DNA of 64,000 nt from Variovorax paradoxus. Its GTDB lineage: Bacteria; Pseudomonadota; Gammaproteobacteria; Burkholderiales; Burkholderiaceae_C. Position numbers and translations under genes: made by a program. The notes below the pieces were generated by a model, which saw only the letters and a program-made list of their open reading frames with translations, was not told the DNA's origin and did not search any database. Numbering within the stretch: position 1 is the first letter of the stretch; each line of letters begins with the position of its first letter. Location: positions 4,464,001 through 4,528,000 of the forward strand of contig NZ_CP046622.1 in NCBI RefSeq assembly GCF_009755665.1, read 5' to 3'. Shown here in pieces: positions 20,222 to 28,969 of this stretch.

Positions 20222-20371
20222 TGGAATCCTCCGTTTCGCTCCGAAGAGCGGGTGACGCGCGCAGCTTGCGCGCAGGGGGTCCGGACAAGGCCGAACCGCC
20301 TTTTCAATCTAGCTTTCGGTCTAAAGACGCGGCAGTCGTGGCCGGCGCGAAACCCTGTAGGACAAGGAGGC

Positions 20372-21205
20372 TCAGGCCGTGACGATCCATCCCTCGATCG
20401 GATCGAAGTTCTCCGGCAAGCCGAAACCCGGCCCGGGCGTGGAGGCGCGTTGAGCACTCCACGCAGCCTGTACAAGGCAAAGCACCGCATCGATGTGATC
20501 GCCGCGCGCGTCGCCCAGCAATTCGGTGCGTTGCGCCTTGCTGAGCGCCACCCGCAGGCCCAGGCGCGTGGTGCCCGCGTCGAGCGCGGCGAGCAGGCTC
20601 GTGCGCGCCGCCAGGCGCTCGGGCGTCTGCTTGGCCGCCTCGTCGCTCTTGTAGCTACGGCGGCCGATCAGCTCGCGGGCCAGCAGCCCGGGGTAAGCCT
20701 CGAGCGCGATTCGGTCCTTGTTGCTGCCGATGTGCAGCCCCGGAAGGCTCGCGCCGGCGGCAAGGAGCGGAGGCACGCCCGCATGGAGCATGAAAGCCAC
20801 TGGCGGATTGACCCATTTCATCGACGTGCTCGAACCGGCGGGCGCGTCGGTGGCGCGGTGCGCAAACTTGCCACCGACCGGGCGGGCGGCACAGAAGGCG
20901 GCAAAGGTGGCGCGAATCTCCGCGCGGCTCAGGCTCGCATAGTGGGCCATGAGCGCATTCCATTCCCGCGGCCACCGCAATTGCTCGACCAGTTCACGCG
21001 GCAGGCCGAACGGAAAATCGAAGCCGCCGATCCACGCCGGCTCGCTGCGCAGCCACTCGGCCCAGGCGTCGAGGGTGGTGAAGCACTGGAGCCCCGCCAG
21101 CGCCAGATCTCCCGCTTCGCCCATGCGGCCGCTCGCAATGACGATCGGCTTGCGCGACGTGGGCGCGCAGGAAAAATCGCATCCGAACAGCAGCGGCGCG
21201 TTCAT
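20372..21205 (-). CDS. DUF429-family protein
   Basis: The 277-residue protein starts LLFGCDFSCAPTSRKPIV and contains GGFDFPFGLP, EAYPGLLAR and GDHIDAVLCLVQAAW. This pattern of early and late acidic motifs (D9, GxDxP and DxxDA) resembles DUF429, an RNase H-like predicted nuclease family. Its function is unknown. It begins one base after the EamA transporter stop and is probably translated from the same transcript. Confidence 0.72.
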   Translation of the reverse strand: MNAPLLFGCDFSCAPTSRKPIVIASGRMGEAGDLALAGLQCFTTLDAWAEWLRSEPAWIGGFDFPFGLPRELVEQLRWPREWNALMAHYASLSRAEIRATFAAFCAARPVGGKFAHRATDAPAGSSTSMKWVNPPVAFMLHAGVPPLLAAGASLPGLHIGSNKDRIALEAYPGLLARELIGRRSYKSDEAAKQTPERLAARTSLLAALDAGTTRLGLRVALSKAQRTELLGDARGDHIDAVLCLVQAAWSAQRASTPGPGFGLPENFDPIEGWIVTA

Positions 21206-21206
21206 C

Positions 21207-22088
21207 TCACCCCAGCGCGAGCGCCACCACCCCGGCGGCGATGAAGGCGGCGCCCAGCAGCCGCAGCAAGCGGTCGCCCTCGCGCAGCAGATGGCCGCCG
21301 ATCAGCGCGGCGAAAAGCATCGAGACCTCGCGCGCCGGTGCGACATGTGAAATGGGCGCCTGCTGCACCGCATAGAGCACCAGCACATACGAAACGGGGC
21401 TGATCACCGCCACCAGGAGCGCGTATTTCCACTGCGCGCGCCACATCCGCGCTGTTTCGGCGCGGTCGTGCAGTCCGGCGGGCAGCAGCAGGCCCACGCG
21501 CACCAGGTTGCCGAAGTAGTCGAGCAGGATCGGGGACATGGCCAGGAATTTCACCGCATAGCTGTCGGCCACCGTATAGGCCGCGATGAAGGCCCCCGTC
21601 AGAACACCGTAGCGGACGCCCTTCTGAACGCGCGCCCGCTGGGCCGGGTCATGCTTCTTTCGCCACAGGCCGGGTCCGCCGGCCACAAGGAACACGCCCA
21701 GCACCACGCCCGCAATGCCCGCAACGCCAATCAGGCTGATGCGCTCGCCAAGGAACAAGATGGCCACCAGGGACGACAGCAGCGGTCCCGAACCGCGCGC
21801 CAGCGGATAGACGACGGTGAGATCGGACTTGCGGTAGCCGCGCAGCAGAATGACGTAGTAGATGACATGCAGCACGCCGCTCAGCGCGACGAAGCCCCAC
21901 TCCGTGAAACCCCAGGTCGGCACCACGCTCCAGCCCAGCGTAAGGCCAACGGGGGCCCACACAACGGCCATGAAGACGCCGCTTTGCAAAGCGAAACGCG
22001 CGTCGCCGTTCGCCTTCTTGGCGGCGATATTCCAGCTGGCGTGGATGATCCCGGCGAGCAGGATCAGCGCAAAGGCAGAGAGCGGCAC
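21207..22088 (-). CDS. EamA-type drug/metabolite transporter
   Basis: The 293-residue inner-membrane protein has about ten hydrophobic segments arranged as two EamA halves (the first with YPLARGSGPLLSSLVAILFL, the second with SHVAPAREVSMLFAALIGG). Members export or take up small metabolites; the substrate cannot be told. It lies 56 bases after the BLUF gene and is followed immediately by the DUF429 gene. Confidence 0.87.
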   Translation of the reverse strand: MPLSAFALILLAGIIHASWNIAAKKANGDARFALQSGVFMAVVWAPVGLTLGWSVVPTWGFTEWGFVALSGVLHVIYYVILLRGYRKSDLTVVYPLARGSGPLLSSLVAILFLGERISLIGVAGIAGVVLGVFLVAGGPGLWRKKHDPAQRARVQKGVRYGVLTGAFIAAYTVADSYAVKFLAMSPILLDYFGNLVRVGLLLPAGLHDRAETARMWRAQWKYALLVAVISPVSYVLVLYAVQQAPISHVAPAREVSMLFAALIGGHLLREGDRLLRLLGAAFIAAGVVALALG

Positions 22089-22144
22089 CCCGGGTTATGC
22101 GAGGCCGGGGGAATGCGAAGTACCGAGCGCGGGCACCACGATCT

Positions 22145-22567
22145 TCAGTGGCGGCCGACGATGGCCGCGGTGGCCATCAATTCCTCGAGCAGCGCCAGCG
22201 AGACCTTGCCCGACACCGCGTACGGATTCAGCTCGGGCTTTTCCGAGTATTTGAGCAGCGTCGAGGCATTGAGCTTGGAGAGGTTGACCTGCCCCATGGT
22301 CCAGCCGCCGAAGCGGCGCTCGGAAATTTCTTCGTAGTGCAGCAGCACCACGTCCTTGTGGCGCGCGTCGCGCTGGATGTGGCCGTAGAGCTCGCTCACG
22401 GCCATGCGCCCACCTTCGATGGCCTGCAGGAAGGTGCCCGCGCCGTAGCAAAGAATGCCCGTGATGCCGCAGGAGGGGTTGTGCGTGCGCGATTGCGCGA
22501 GGATGGCGTCGATGGCCTCGGGACTGGTATCGACGGCGCGGCTCGCGTAGAGAAGTCGGACCAGCAT
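22145..22567 (-). CDS. BLUF-domain blue-light sensor
   Basis: The 140-residue protein is a single BLUF domain with a short C-terminal helical cap. The flavin-site residues are in place: Y7 (LLYASRA), N30, Q48 (FLQAIEG) and the WTMG segment that holds the late Trp/Met. Compared with PixD/AppA the Tyr-Asn and Tyr-Gln distances are one residue shorter while Asn-Gln is the same (18), suggesting one residue lost in the first helix. BLUF proteins sense blue light through FAD and usually act by binding a partner. The start ATG is two bases after the folE stop, so it is almost certainly translated together with folE. Confidence 0.92.
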   Translation of the reverse strand: MLVRLLYASRAVDTSPEAIDAILAQSRTHNPSCGITGILCYGAGTFLQAIEGGRMAVSELYGHIQRDARHKDVVLLHYEEISERRFGGWTMGQVNLSKLNASTLLKYSEKPELNPYAVSGKVSLALLEELMATAAIVGRH

Positions 22568-22569
22568 GT

Positions 22570-23301
22570 TCAGCTCTTTCTCGGCAGCAGGGAGAGGAAT
22601 TCGCGGCGCAGGCTCGGGTCTTTGAGGAACACGCCGCGCATCACGGAGTTGATCATCTTGCTGTCCATTTCCTTCACGCCGCGCCAGGCCATGCAGAAGT
22701 GCTCGGCTTCCATGACGAGCGCCAGGCCGTCGGGCTGGGTTTTTTCCTGGATCAGGTCGGCCAGCTGCACCACGGCCTCTTCCTGGATCTGGGGCCGGCC
22801 CATGACCCATTCGGCAAGTCGCGCGTACTTCGACAACCCGATCACGTTGGTGTGCTCGTTGGGCATGATGCCGATCCACAGCTTGCCGATGATCGGGCAG
22901 AAGTGGTGCGAGCAGGCGCTGCGCACGGTGATCGGGCCGACGATCATCAGCTCGTTCAGGTGCTCGGCATTGGGAAACTCGGTGAGCGAAGGCGGCGCCA
23001 CATAGCGGCCCCTGAACACTTCGTTGAGGTACATCTTGGCCACGCGGCGGGCGGTGTTGCCGGTGTTGTGGTCGTTCTCGAGGTCGATCACCAGGCTTTC
23101 GAGCACGCCCTTCATCTTCACTTCGACTTCGTCGAGCAGCGACTCGAGCTCGCCAGGTTCGATGAACTCCGCGATGTTGTCGTTGGCGTTGAAGCGCCTG
23201 CGCGCGGCAGTCAGGCGTTCGCGGATCTTCACCGAGACAGGGGTGCCCTCGTCGTCGTTGTTTCCGTCAGGGCGCGGTTCCACGTCGGTTTTCCTCAGCA
23301 T
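22570..23301 (-). CDS. folE: GTP cyclohydrolase I
   Basis: FolE opens the imidazole ring of GTP to give dihydroneopterin triphosphate, the precursor of folate, tetrahydropterins and queuosine. The 243-residue protein has zinc ligands C130, H133 (SACSHHFC) and C203 (HFCMAWRG). The C-terminal half reads VMEAEHFCMAWRGVKEMDS and SVMRGVFLKDPSLRREFLSLL, rather different from the common bacterial HLCM-MRGV wording, so it belongs to a divergent FolE branch. The first about 35 residues are polar and probably flexible. It forms a tight pair with the BLUF gene; nudB, the next folate enzyme, is 0.8 kb upstream. Confidence 0.93.
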   Translation of the reverse strand: MLRKTDVEPRPDGNNDDEGTPVSVKIRERLTAARRRFNANDNIAEFIEPGELESLLDEVEVKMKGVLESLVIDLENDHNTGNTARRVAKMYLNEVFRGRYVAPPSLTEFPNAEHLNELMIVGPITVRSACSHHFCPIIGKLWIGIMPNEHTNVIGLSKYARLAEWVMGRPQIQEEAVVQLADLIQEKTQPDGLALVMEAEHFCMAWRGVKEMDSKMINSVMRGVFLKDPSLRREFLSLLPRKS

Positions 23302-23365
23302 CCGCGCATGGTATCAGCGAACGCATTTAGCGGGCCCAGCAGGGAGAAGCCAGCGAAAGCGCGGC

Positions 23366-24118
23366 TCATGCCAGCGCAAAATCGGCGACCAGCGGCAGGT
23401 GGTCGGACATGCGTGCCCAGATCGGGCCTCGCGGCACCGAGCAGGCGACGGGCTCCAGTTGCCGCCCATAGACGAAATCGAGCTGAGCCACCGGCAGGCG
23501 CGAAGGATAGGTGAGCGTTCGCGCCCCGCGCAGGTCGCTGGTGTCGCGCAGGCCCATGGCGTTCATGGCGTAGCGCATGCGCGCGCCCCAATCGTTGAAG
23601 TCGCCCGCAACGACCACCGCCTCGCCGGCCGGCACTTCGCGTTCGATGAACTCGCGCAGCCGTGCGACCTGCCGCACGCGGCTGCCCTTGATGAGCCCCA
23701 GGTGCACGACGATGGCGTGCACGGGCCGGCCCTCCACCTCGATGACGACGTGCAGCAGCCCGCGCTGTTCGAAGCGATGGTCGGAAATGTCCTGGTGGCC
23801 GGTGCGGATCACCGGCCAGCGGGTGAGCAGCGCATTGCCATGCTCGCCGTGGCGGGTAATGGCATTGGTTTCATAAACGGCGGTGTAGCCCTCGGGCGCG
23901 AGGAAATCGGCCTGGGGAAGCTCAGGCCAGCGCTCGAAGCGGAGCGCGGCCTGCCGGTTCATCTTGCGCACCTCCTGCAGGCAGACGATGTCTGCGTCGA
24001 GCTGCTCGATAGCGTGCCCCAGGTTATGAATCTCCAGGCGCCGCGCCGGGCCGATGCCCTGCACACCCTTGTGGATGTTGTAGGTTGCGACCCGGAGTGT
24101 GTGTGCCGGCAGGTTCAT
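23366..24118 (-). CDS. Endonuclease/exonuclease/phosphatase-family hydrolase
   Basis: The 250-residue protein is a DNase I-like metal-dependent phosphodiesterase. Signatures are ATYNIHKGVQG (N-terminal), CLQEVR (catalytic Glu), VVVAGDFNDW and MSDHLPLVAD at the end. Substrates in this family range from DNA to phospholipids and inositol phosphates. The ATG at 24118 overlaps the nudB stop by four bases. In related genomes a cardiolipin synthase often follows; here folE follows instead. Confidence 0.88.
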   Translation of the reverse strand: MNLPAHTLRVATYNIHKGVQGIGPARRLEIHNLGHAIEQLDADIVCLQEVRKMNRQAALRFERWPELPQADFLAPEGYTAVYETNAITRHGEHGNALLTRWPVIRTGHQDISDHRFEQRGLLHVVIEVEGRPVHAIVVHLGLIKGSRVRQVARLREFIEREVPAGEAVVVAGDFNDWGARMRYAMNAMGLRDTSDLRGARTLTYPSRLPVAQLDFVYGRQLEPVACSVPRGPIWARMSDHLPLVADFALA

Positions 24119-24588
24119 CCGGCAAATTCTGGCAGCAACAGAATGGCTTCGGCGTTCGACGGAGAAAAGCACGCGTCGGCCGCCTCGCGGTAGGGCAGCC
24201 ACTTCCAGTCGGTGTGCTCGCGTGGCGACAGGGTGGGCACCAGGCGCTCGGGCACGCACAGGCCGAACAGGTGCTCGGTGTTGTGCGTTACGCCCGGTTC
24301 ATAGCGGGCACGCCAGCCCGGGTAAATTTCGTAGACGTTGCTCAGTTGCCAATCGACCAGCCGCGCGGCCAGGGGCGTGCCCTCGCCGCACTGGATGCCG
24401 GTTTCCTCGGCCACCTCGCGCGCGGCGGTGAGCATGAGCGGCTCGTCGGCCAGGTCCTTGCTGCCGGTGACCGATTGCCAGAAGTCGTTGGCATCGGCGC
24501 GCCGGATCAAGAGCACGTCGAGCGCCGGCGTATGAATGACGACCAGCACCGACTCCGGGATCTTCCAGGGCCGGGTGCTCGTCGTCAT
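24115..24588 (-). CDS. nudB: Dihydroneopterin triphosphate diphosphatase (Nudix)
   Basis: The 157-residue protein is a Nudix hydrolase. The Nudix box is present as GSKDLADEPLMLTAAREVAE followed by ETGI. The opening RPWKIPESVLVVIHTPALDV and late HTDWKWLPYREA match NudB, which removes pyrophosphate from dihydroneopterin triphosphate in folate synthesis. It lies 7 bases after aspS, the usual neighbour, and overlaps the next gene. Confidence 0.93.
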   Translation of the reverse strand: MTTSTRPWKIPESVLVVIHTPALDVLLIRRADANDFWQSVTGSKDLADEPLMLTAAREVAEETGIQCGEGTPLAARLVDWQLSNVYEIYPGWRARYEPGVTHNTEHLFGLCVPERLVPTLSPREHTDWKWLPYREAADACFSPSNAEAILLLPEFAG

Positions 24589-24595
24589 GCGCGCA

Positions 24596-26401
24596 TCAGG
24601 CGGTTTGGGGCGTGTTGCGCAGCTTGATGTGCAGCTCGCGCAACTGCTTCTCGTCGACCGGGCTCGGCGCCTGCGTGAGCAGGTCTTGCGCGCGCTGGGT
24701 CTTGGGGAAGGCGATCACGTCGCGGATCGACTCGGCGCCGGTCATGAGCATGACGAGGCGGTCGAGGCCGATGGCAATGCCGCCGTGCGGCGGGGCGCCG
24801 TATTGCAGCGCGTCGAGCAGGAAGCCGAACTTGAGCTGGGCGTCCTCGGCGCTGATCTTGAGCGCGCGGAACACCTTGCTCTGCACTTCCTCGCGGTGGA
24901 TACGCACCGAGCCGCCGCCCATCTCGATGCCGTTGAGCACCATGTCGTAGGCCTTGGCAATGCACTTCTCGGGCGCGGTGTCCATGAGGTCTTCATGGCC
25001 GTCCTTCGGTGCCGTGAACGGGTGGTGCACGGCGCTCCAGCGCTGGCCTTCCTCGTCGAATTCGAACATCGGGAAGTCGACCACCCACAGAGGCGCCCAG
25101 CGGTCGTCGAACAGCCCGGACTTCTTGCCGAAGGCGCTGTGGCCGATCTTCACGCGCAGCGCGCCAATGGCGTCGTTGACGACCTTTTCCTTGTCTGCGC
25201 CGAAGAACAGGATGTCGCCGTTGCGGGCACCCGTGCGGGCAATGATCTCGGCCAGCGAGGCGTCGTCCAGGTTCTTGACGATCGGGCTCTGCAGGCCTTC
25301 GCGGCCGGCGGCTGCGTCGTTGACCTTGATGTAGGCCAGGCCCTTGGCGCCGTAGATCTTGACGAACTCCTGGTACGCGTCGATTTCGCCGCGCGACAGG
25401 CCGCCTTCGGCGCCGCCGCCGGGCACGCGCAGTGCAACCACGCGGCCGCCCTGCATGGTGGCGGCGTTGGAGAACACCTTGAACTCCACGCGCTTCATGA
25501 GCTCGGTGAGTTCGGTGAACTCGAGCTTCACGCGCAGGTCGGGCTTGTCGGAGCCGTACTTGAACATGGCGTCCCCGTACGTCATGGTCGGGAACACCGG
25601 CAGGTCGATGCCCGCGGCATTGCGGAACACGTTGCGGATCATGCCTTCGAACATCTCGCGGATTTCTTCTTCGGCGAGGAACGAGGTCTCGATGTCGATC
25701 TGCGTGAATTCAGGCTGGCGGTCGGCGCGCAGGTCTTCGTCGCGGAAGCACTTCACGATCTGGTAGTAGCGGTCGTAGCCGGCCACCATCAGCAGCTGCT
25801 TGAAGAGCTGGGGCGACTGCGGCAGCGCGAAGAAGCTGCCGTCGTGCACGCGGCTGGGCACCAGGTAGTCGCGCGCGCCTTCGGGCGTGGACTTGCCGAG
25901 CATCGGCGTCTCGATGTCGATGAAGCCGTTGGCGTCGAGGAACTTGCGCGTTTCCATCGTCACCTTGTAGCGCAGCATCATGTTGCGCTGCATGGCCGGG
26001 CGGCGCAGGTCGAGCACGCGGTGCGTGAGGCGCGTGGTTTCCGACAGGTTGTCGTCGTCCAGCAGGAACGGGGGCGTGACCGAGGGGTTGAGCACCTTGA
26101 GCTCATGGCACAGCACTTCGATCTTGCCGCTCTTGAGCTGGTCGTTGGTGGTGCCTTCGGGGCGCGCGCGCACGAGGCCGGTGATCTGCACGCAGAACTC
26201 GTTGCGCAGGTTCTCGGCCACGGCAAAGGTCGAGGCGCGATCGGGGTCGCACACCACCTGCACGTAGCCTTCGCGGTCGCGCACGTCGATGAAGATGACG
26301 CCGCCATGGTCGCGGCGGCGGTTGACCCAGCCGCACAGGGTGACGGTTTGGCCCATCAGGGCTTCGGTCACAAGACCGCAATAGTGAGTACGCATGGCCA
26401 T
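24596..26401 (-). CDS. aspS: Aspartyl-tRNA synthetase
   Basis: The 601-residue class II synthetase has an N-terminal OB anticodon-binding domain (about 1-110, [20 protein letters not shown]), a catalytic core with motif 2 ([18 protein letters not shown]), the bacterial GAD insert (about 280-420) and motif 3 ([16 protein letters not shown]). It charges tRNA-Asp; whether it also charges tRNA-Asn cannot be told here. The ATG at 26401 has GGAAAT about ten bases upstream and is preferred over the ATG two codons later. It is preceded by the DUF502 and FmdB genes as in other Burkholderiales. Confidence 0.97.
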   Translation of the reverse strand: MAMRTHYCGLVTEALMGQTVTLCGWVNRRRDHGGVIFIDVRDREGYVQVVCDPDRASTFAVAENLRNEFCVQITGLVRARPEGTTNDQLKSGKIEVLCHELKVLNPSVTPPFLLDDDNLSETTRLTHRVLDLRRPAMQRNMMLRYKVTMETRKFLDANGFIDIETPMLGKSTPEGARDYLVPSRVHDGSFFALPQSPQLFKQLLMVAGYDRYYQIVKCFRDEDLRADRQPEFTQIDIETSFLAEEEIREMFEGMIRNVFRNAAGIDLPVFPTMTYGDAMFKYGSDKPDLRVKLEFTELTELMKRVEFKVFSNAATMQGGRVVALRVPGGGAEGGLSRGEIDAYQEFVKIYGAKGLAYIKVNDAAAGREGLQSPIVKNLDDASLAEIIARTGARNGDILFFGADKEKVVNDAIGALRVKIGHSAFGKKSGLFDDRWAPLWVVDFPMFEFDEEGQRWSAVHHPFTAPKDGHEDLMDTAPEKCIAKAYDMVLNGIEMGGGSVRIHREEVQSKVFRALKISAEDAQLKFGFLLDALQYGAPPHGGIAIGLDRLVMLMTGAESIRDVIAFPKTQRAQDLLTQAPSPVDEKQLRELHIKLRNTPQTA

Positions 26402-26434
26402 ATCTTGATTTCCAGCGCCGCAAAGGCGCGTTTC

Positions 26435-27055
26435 TTACTTGTTCGCGAGGGTCGAGGGGCCGCCGGGAACGACCACGCCCATCGAGACGATGTATTTGAG
26501 CGCTTCGTCCACGCTCATCTTGAGTTCGATGCAGTCGCTGCGCTTGAGCATCACGAAATAACCGCCCGTGGGGTTGGGCGTTGTGGGCACATAGACGCCG
26601 AGGTAGTCGCCGCCGCCCAGGTGCTCGACCACGCCGGTACCGGGCGTGCCGGTCACGAAGGCGATGGTCCACACGCCCTCGCGGGGCCACTGCACCAGCA
26701 CCGCCGTGCGAAAGGCATTGCCGTTCTCGGAGAACAGCGTGTCCGACACCTGCTTGACGCTGGAGTAGATCGAGCGCACCACGGGAATGCGCCGCACCAC
26801 CGCGTCGCCCCATCCGAGCAGGCGCTTGCCCACGAAGTTGCTTGCAATGGCACCCACGCCCAGCAAGATGGCCAGAGTGAACAGCACGCCCAGCCCGCGC
26901 ACGTTGTTTTCGTGCAGCCATGTTTGCCAGGCCCCGGGCAGCACCAAGAGCGTCTGGTCCAGCGTGTCGATGATCCACTTCAGCACCGCCAGGGTGATGA
27001 ACAGCGGAACGATCACCAGCAAGCCGGAAAACAGCCATTTGCGCAGGGCGAGCAT
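26435..27055 (-). CDS. DUF502-family membrane protein
   Basis: The 206-residue protein has two N-terminal membrane segments (about 5-27 and 55-75) and a conserved soluble part with RIPVVRSIYSSVKQVSDTLF, VVEHLGGGDYLGVYVPTTPN and GGYFVMLKRSDC. That pattern is DUF502, of unknown function, regularly placed between fmdB and aspS. It starts 23 bases after the FmdB gene. Confidence 0.88.
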   Translation of the reverse strand: MLALRKWLFSGLLVIVPLFITLAVLKWIIDTLDQTLLVLPGAWQTWLHENNVRGLGVLFTLAILLGVGAIASNFVGKRLLGWGDAVVRRIPVVRSIYSSVKQVSDTLFSENGNAFRTAVLVQWPREGVWTIAFVTGTPGTGVVEHLGGGDYLGVYVPTTPNPTGGYFVMLKRSDCIELKMSVDEALKYIVSMGVVVPGGPSTLANK

Positions 27056-27078
27056 GGTGTGTTGTTCTCAGTCGCTCG

Positions 27079-27420
27079 TCAGTCGCTCTTGGCGGCGGCT
27101 GGCGCCGGCGCAGGGCTGGAGGCGGGGGCGGGTGCAGGCGCGGGACTGGAAGCTTCCGCTGTCTTGGCGGCTGGCGCGGCGGCGCTGTCGCCATTGCTCG
27201 CGGGTGCAGCGGTGGCGGCTTCGGCCTTCTTGCCGCCGCCGTCGCGGAAATCGGTCACGTACCAGCCGGAACCCTTGAGCTGGAAACCGGCGGCGGTGAC
27301 CTGCTTTTCGAATGCACTCGCGCCGCACGCCGGACACACCGTGAGCGGCGCATCGGACATTTTTTGCAGGGCGTCCTTGGCAAAGCCGCAGGCGCTGCAC
27401 TTGTAGGCGTAAATGGGCAT
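27079..27420 (-). CDS. FmdB-family zinc-ribbon protein with Ala/Pro tail
   Basis: The 113-residue protein has an N-terminal zinc ribbon (C8-S-A-C11 and C29-P-A-C32) with the opening MPIYAYKCSACGF typical of FmdB putative regulators. It then carries about 50 residues of low-complexity Ala/Pro/Ser (runs of APAPAPASSP). Such tails are often disordered. The function is not known; the gene leads the fmdB-DUF502-aspS-nudB run. Confidence 0.88.
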   Translation of the reverse strand: MPIYAYKCSACGFAKDALQKMSDAPLTVCPACGASAFEKQVTAAGFQLKGSGWYVTDFRDGGGKKAEAATAAPASNGDSAAAPAAKTAEASSPAPAPAPASSPAPAPAAAKSD

Positions 27421-27508
27421 GGAATTGAATGAAAAAGCGGCGCAAAAACCGAGCAGAAGCCGCTCGCAAAGCCCTCGATTATAAGGGCGGCCCTCCCCCG
27501 GCCCCGCT

Positions 27509-28957
27509 TCAGGCCGGCTCGGTCGCCAGCATCCGATGCGGCGTGCGGGTGTTGGTCACCCACTGCGGCGCCAGCGAGCCGGCCACCATGCCGCCGAAGG
27601 AGGCGAGCACGCCGGCCAGCTGGGCTGGGAATTCGGCGCTCCAGGGCATCGACAGGAAGAGCAGCCAGGTGCCGATGCCGAACAAAATCGAAGCGAGTGC
27701 CCCCTGCGTGGTGGCGCGGCGCCAGTAAAGTCCGCACACCAGCGGCACGAAGGCGCCGACCAGCGGCACCTGGTAGGCGCCCGACACCAGTTCGTAGATT
27801 GGCGTGCCCTGCATGCGGATGGCATAGGCCAGCACGGCCGCGCTGAAGACCAGCACCGTGATGCGCATGGTCATGAGGTTCTCGCGGTCGGTGCCCGACG
27901 GGCGGAACTGGCGCCAGATGTTCTCGGTGAAGGTAACGCTCGGCGCCAGCAGCGTGGCCGAGGCGGTCGACTTGATGGCCGACAGCAGCGCGCCGAAGAA
28001 CAGCACCTGCATCACGAAAGGCATCTTCTCGAGCACCAGGGTCGGCAGCACCTTCTGCGGATCGTCCTTCAGCAGCGCGGCCGTCTGCTCCGGCATGATC
28101 AGGAGCGCGCTGGCCACCAGGAACATGGGCACGAAGGCGAACAGGATGTACGCCACGCCGCCAATGACCGGCCCCCGCGTCGCTGCCTTGACGCCATTGG
28201 CCGACATGACGCGCTGGAACACGTCCTGCTGCGGAATGGAGCCGAGCATCATCGTGATGGCTGCGGCAAGGAAGAACACCATGTCGTGCCAGTTGGGCTC
28301 GGGCCAGAACTTGAAGAGATCCTTGCTGACCGCGAAGGCCACCACCTTGTCCGCGCCGCCGGCCATGTTGCCGGCGAACACCGCAATGATTGCAAGCCCC
28401 GCGACGAGGATGATCATCTGGATGAAGTCGGTGACCGCCACCGACCACATGCCGCCGAAGAGGGTGTAGGCCAGGATGGAAACCACCCCGATCACCATGC
28501 CCACCGGAATGCTGATGGCGCCGGCGGAAAGCACGTTGAACACCAGCCCCAGCGCCGTGACCTGCGCCGACACCCAGCCCAGGTAGCTCAGCATGATGAT
28601 GAGCGAGCAGGCCACCTCCACGCCGCGGCCGTAGCGTTCGCGGTAGTAGTCGCTGATGGTCAGGAGCGTCATGCGGTAGAGCTTGCCCGCAAAGAACAGC
28701 CCGACCAGGATGAGGCAAGTGCCCGCGCCGAACGGGTCTTCGACCACGCCGTTCAGCCCGCTCTCGATGAACTTGGCCGGAATGCCGAGCACCGTTTCGG
28801 AGCCGAACCAGGTGGCGAAGGTGGTCGTCACGATCATGAAGAGCGGCAGGTGCCGCCCCGCAATGGCGAAGTCGGTGGTGTTCTTCACCCGCTTGGCGGC
28901 GTAGAGACCGATCGCAATGGTGACCAGCAGATAAACGACAACCAGCGTCAGCAACAC
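27509..28957 (-). CDS. Sodium:solute symporter (SSS family)
   Basis: The 482-residue inner-membrane protein has about thirteen hydrophobic segments in the SSS (PutP-like) layout. Recognisable parts are TDFAIAGRHLPLF, TFATWFGSETVLGIPAKF, YTLFGGMWSVAVTDFIQM (the PutP signature region) and SAIKSTASATLLAPSV (sodium-site region of TM8). The cotransported solute is not evident. It starts 12 bases after ubiB, an unusual partner, so co-transcription may be incidental. Confidence 0.88.
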   Translation of the reverse strand: MLLTLVVVYLLVTIAIGLYAAKRVKNTTDFAIAGRHLPLFMIVTTTFATWFGSETVLGIPAKFIESGLNGVVEDPFGAGTCLILVGLFFAGKLYRMTLLTISDYYRERYGRGVEVACSLIIMLSYLGWVSAQVTALGLVFNVLSAGAISIPVGMVIGVVSILAYTLFGGMWSVAVTDFIQMIILVAGLAIIAVFAGNMAGGADKVVAFAVSKDLFKFWPEPNWHDMVFFLAAAITMMLGSIPQQDVFQRVMSANGVKAATRGPVIGGVAYILFAFVPMFLVASALLIMPEQTAALLKDDPQKVLPTLVLEKMPFVMQVLFFGALLSAIKSTASATLLAPSVTFTENIWRQFRPSGTDRENLMTMRITVLVFSAAVLAYAIRMQGTPIYELVSGAYQVPLVGAFVPLVCGLYWRRATTQGALASILFGIGTWLLFLSMPWSAEFPAQLAGVLASFGGMVAGSLAPQWVTNTRTPHRMLATEPA

Positions 28958-28969
28958 AGGGACTCTCCT

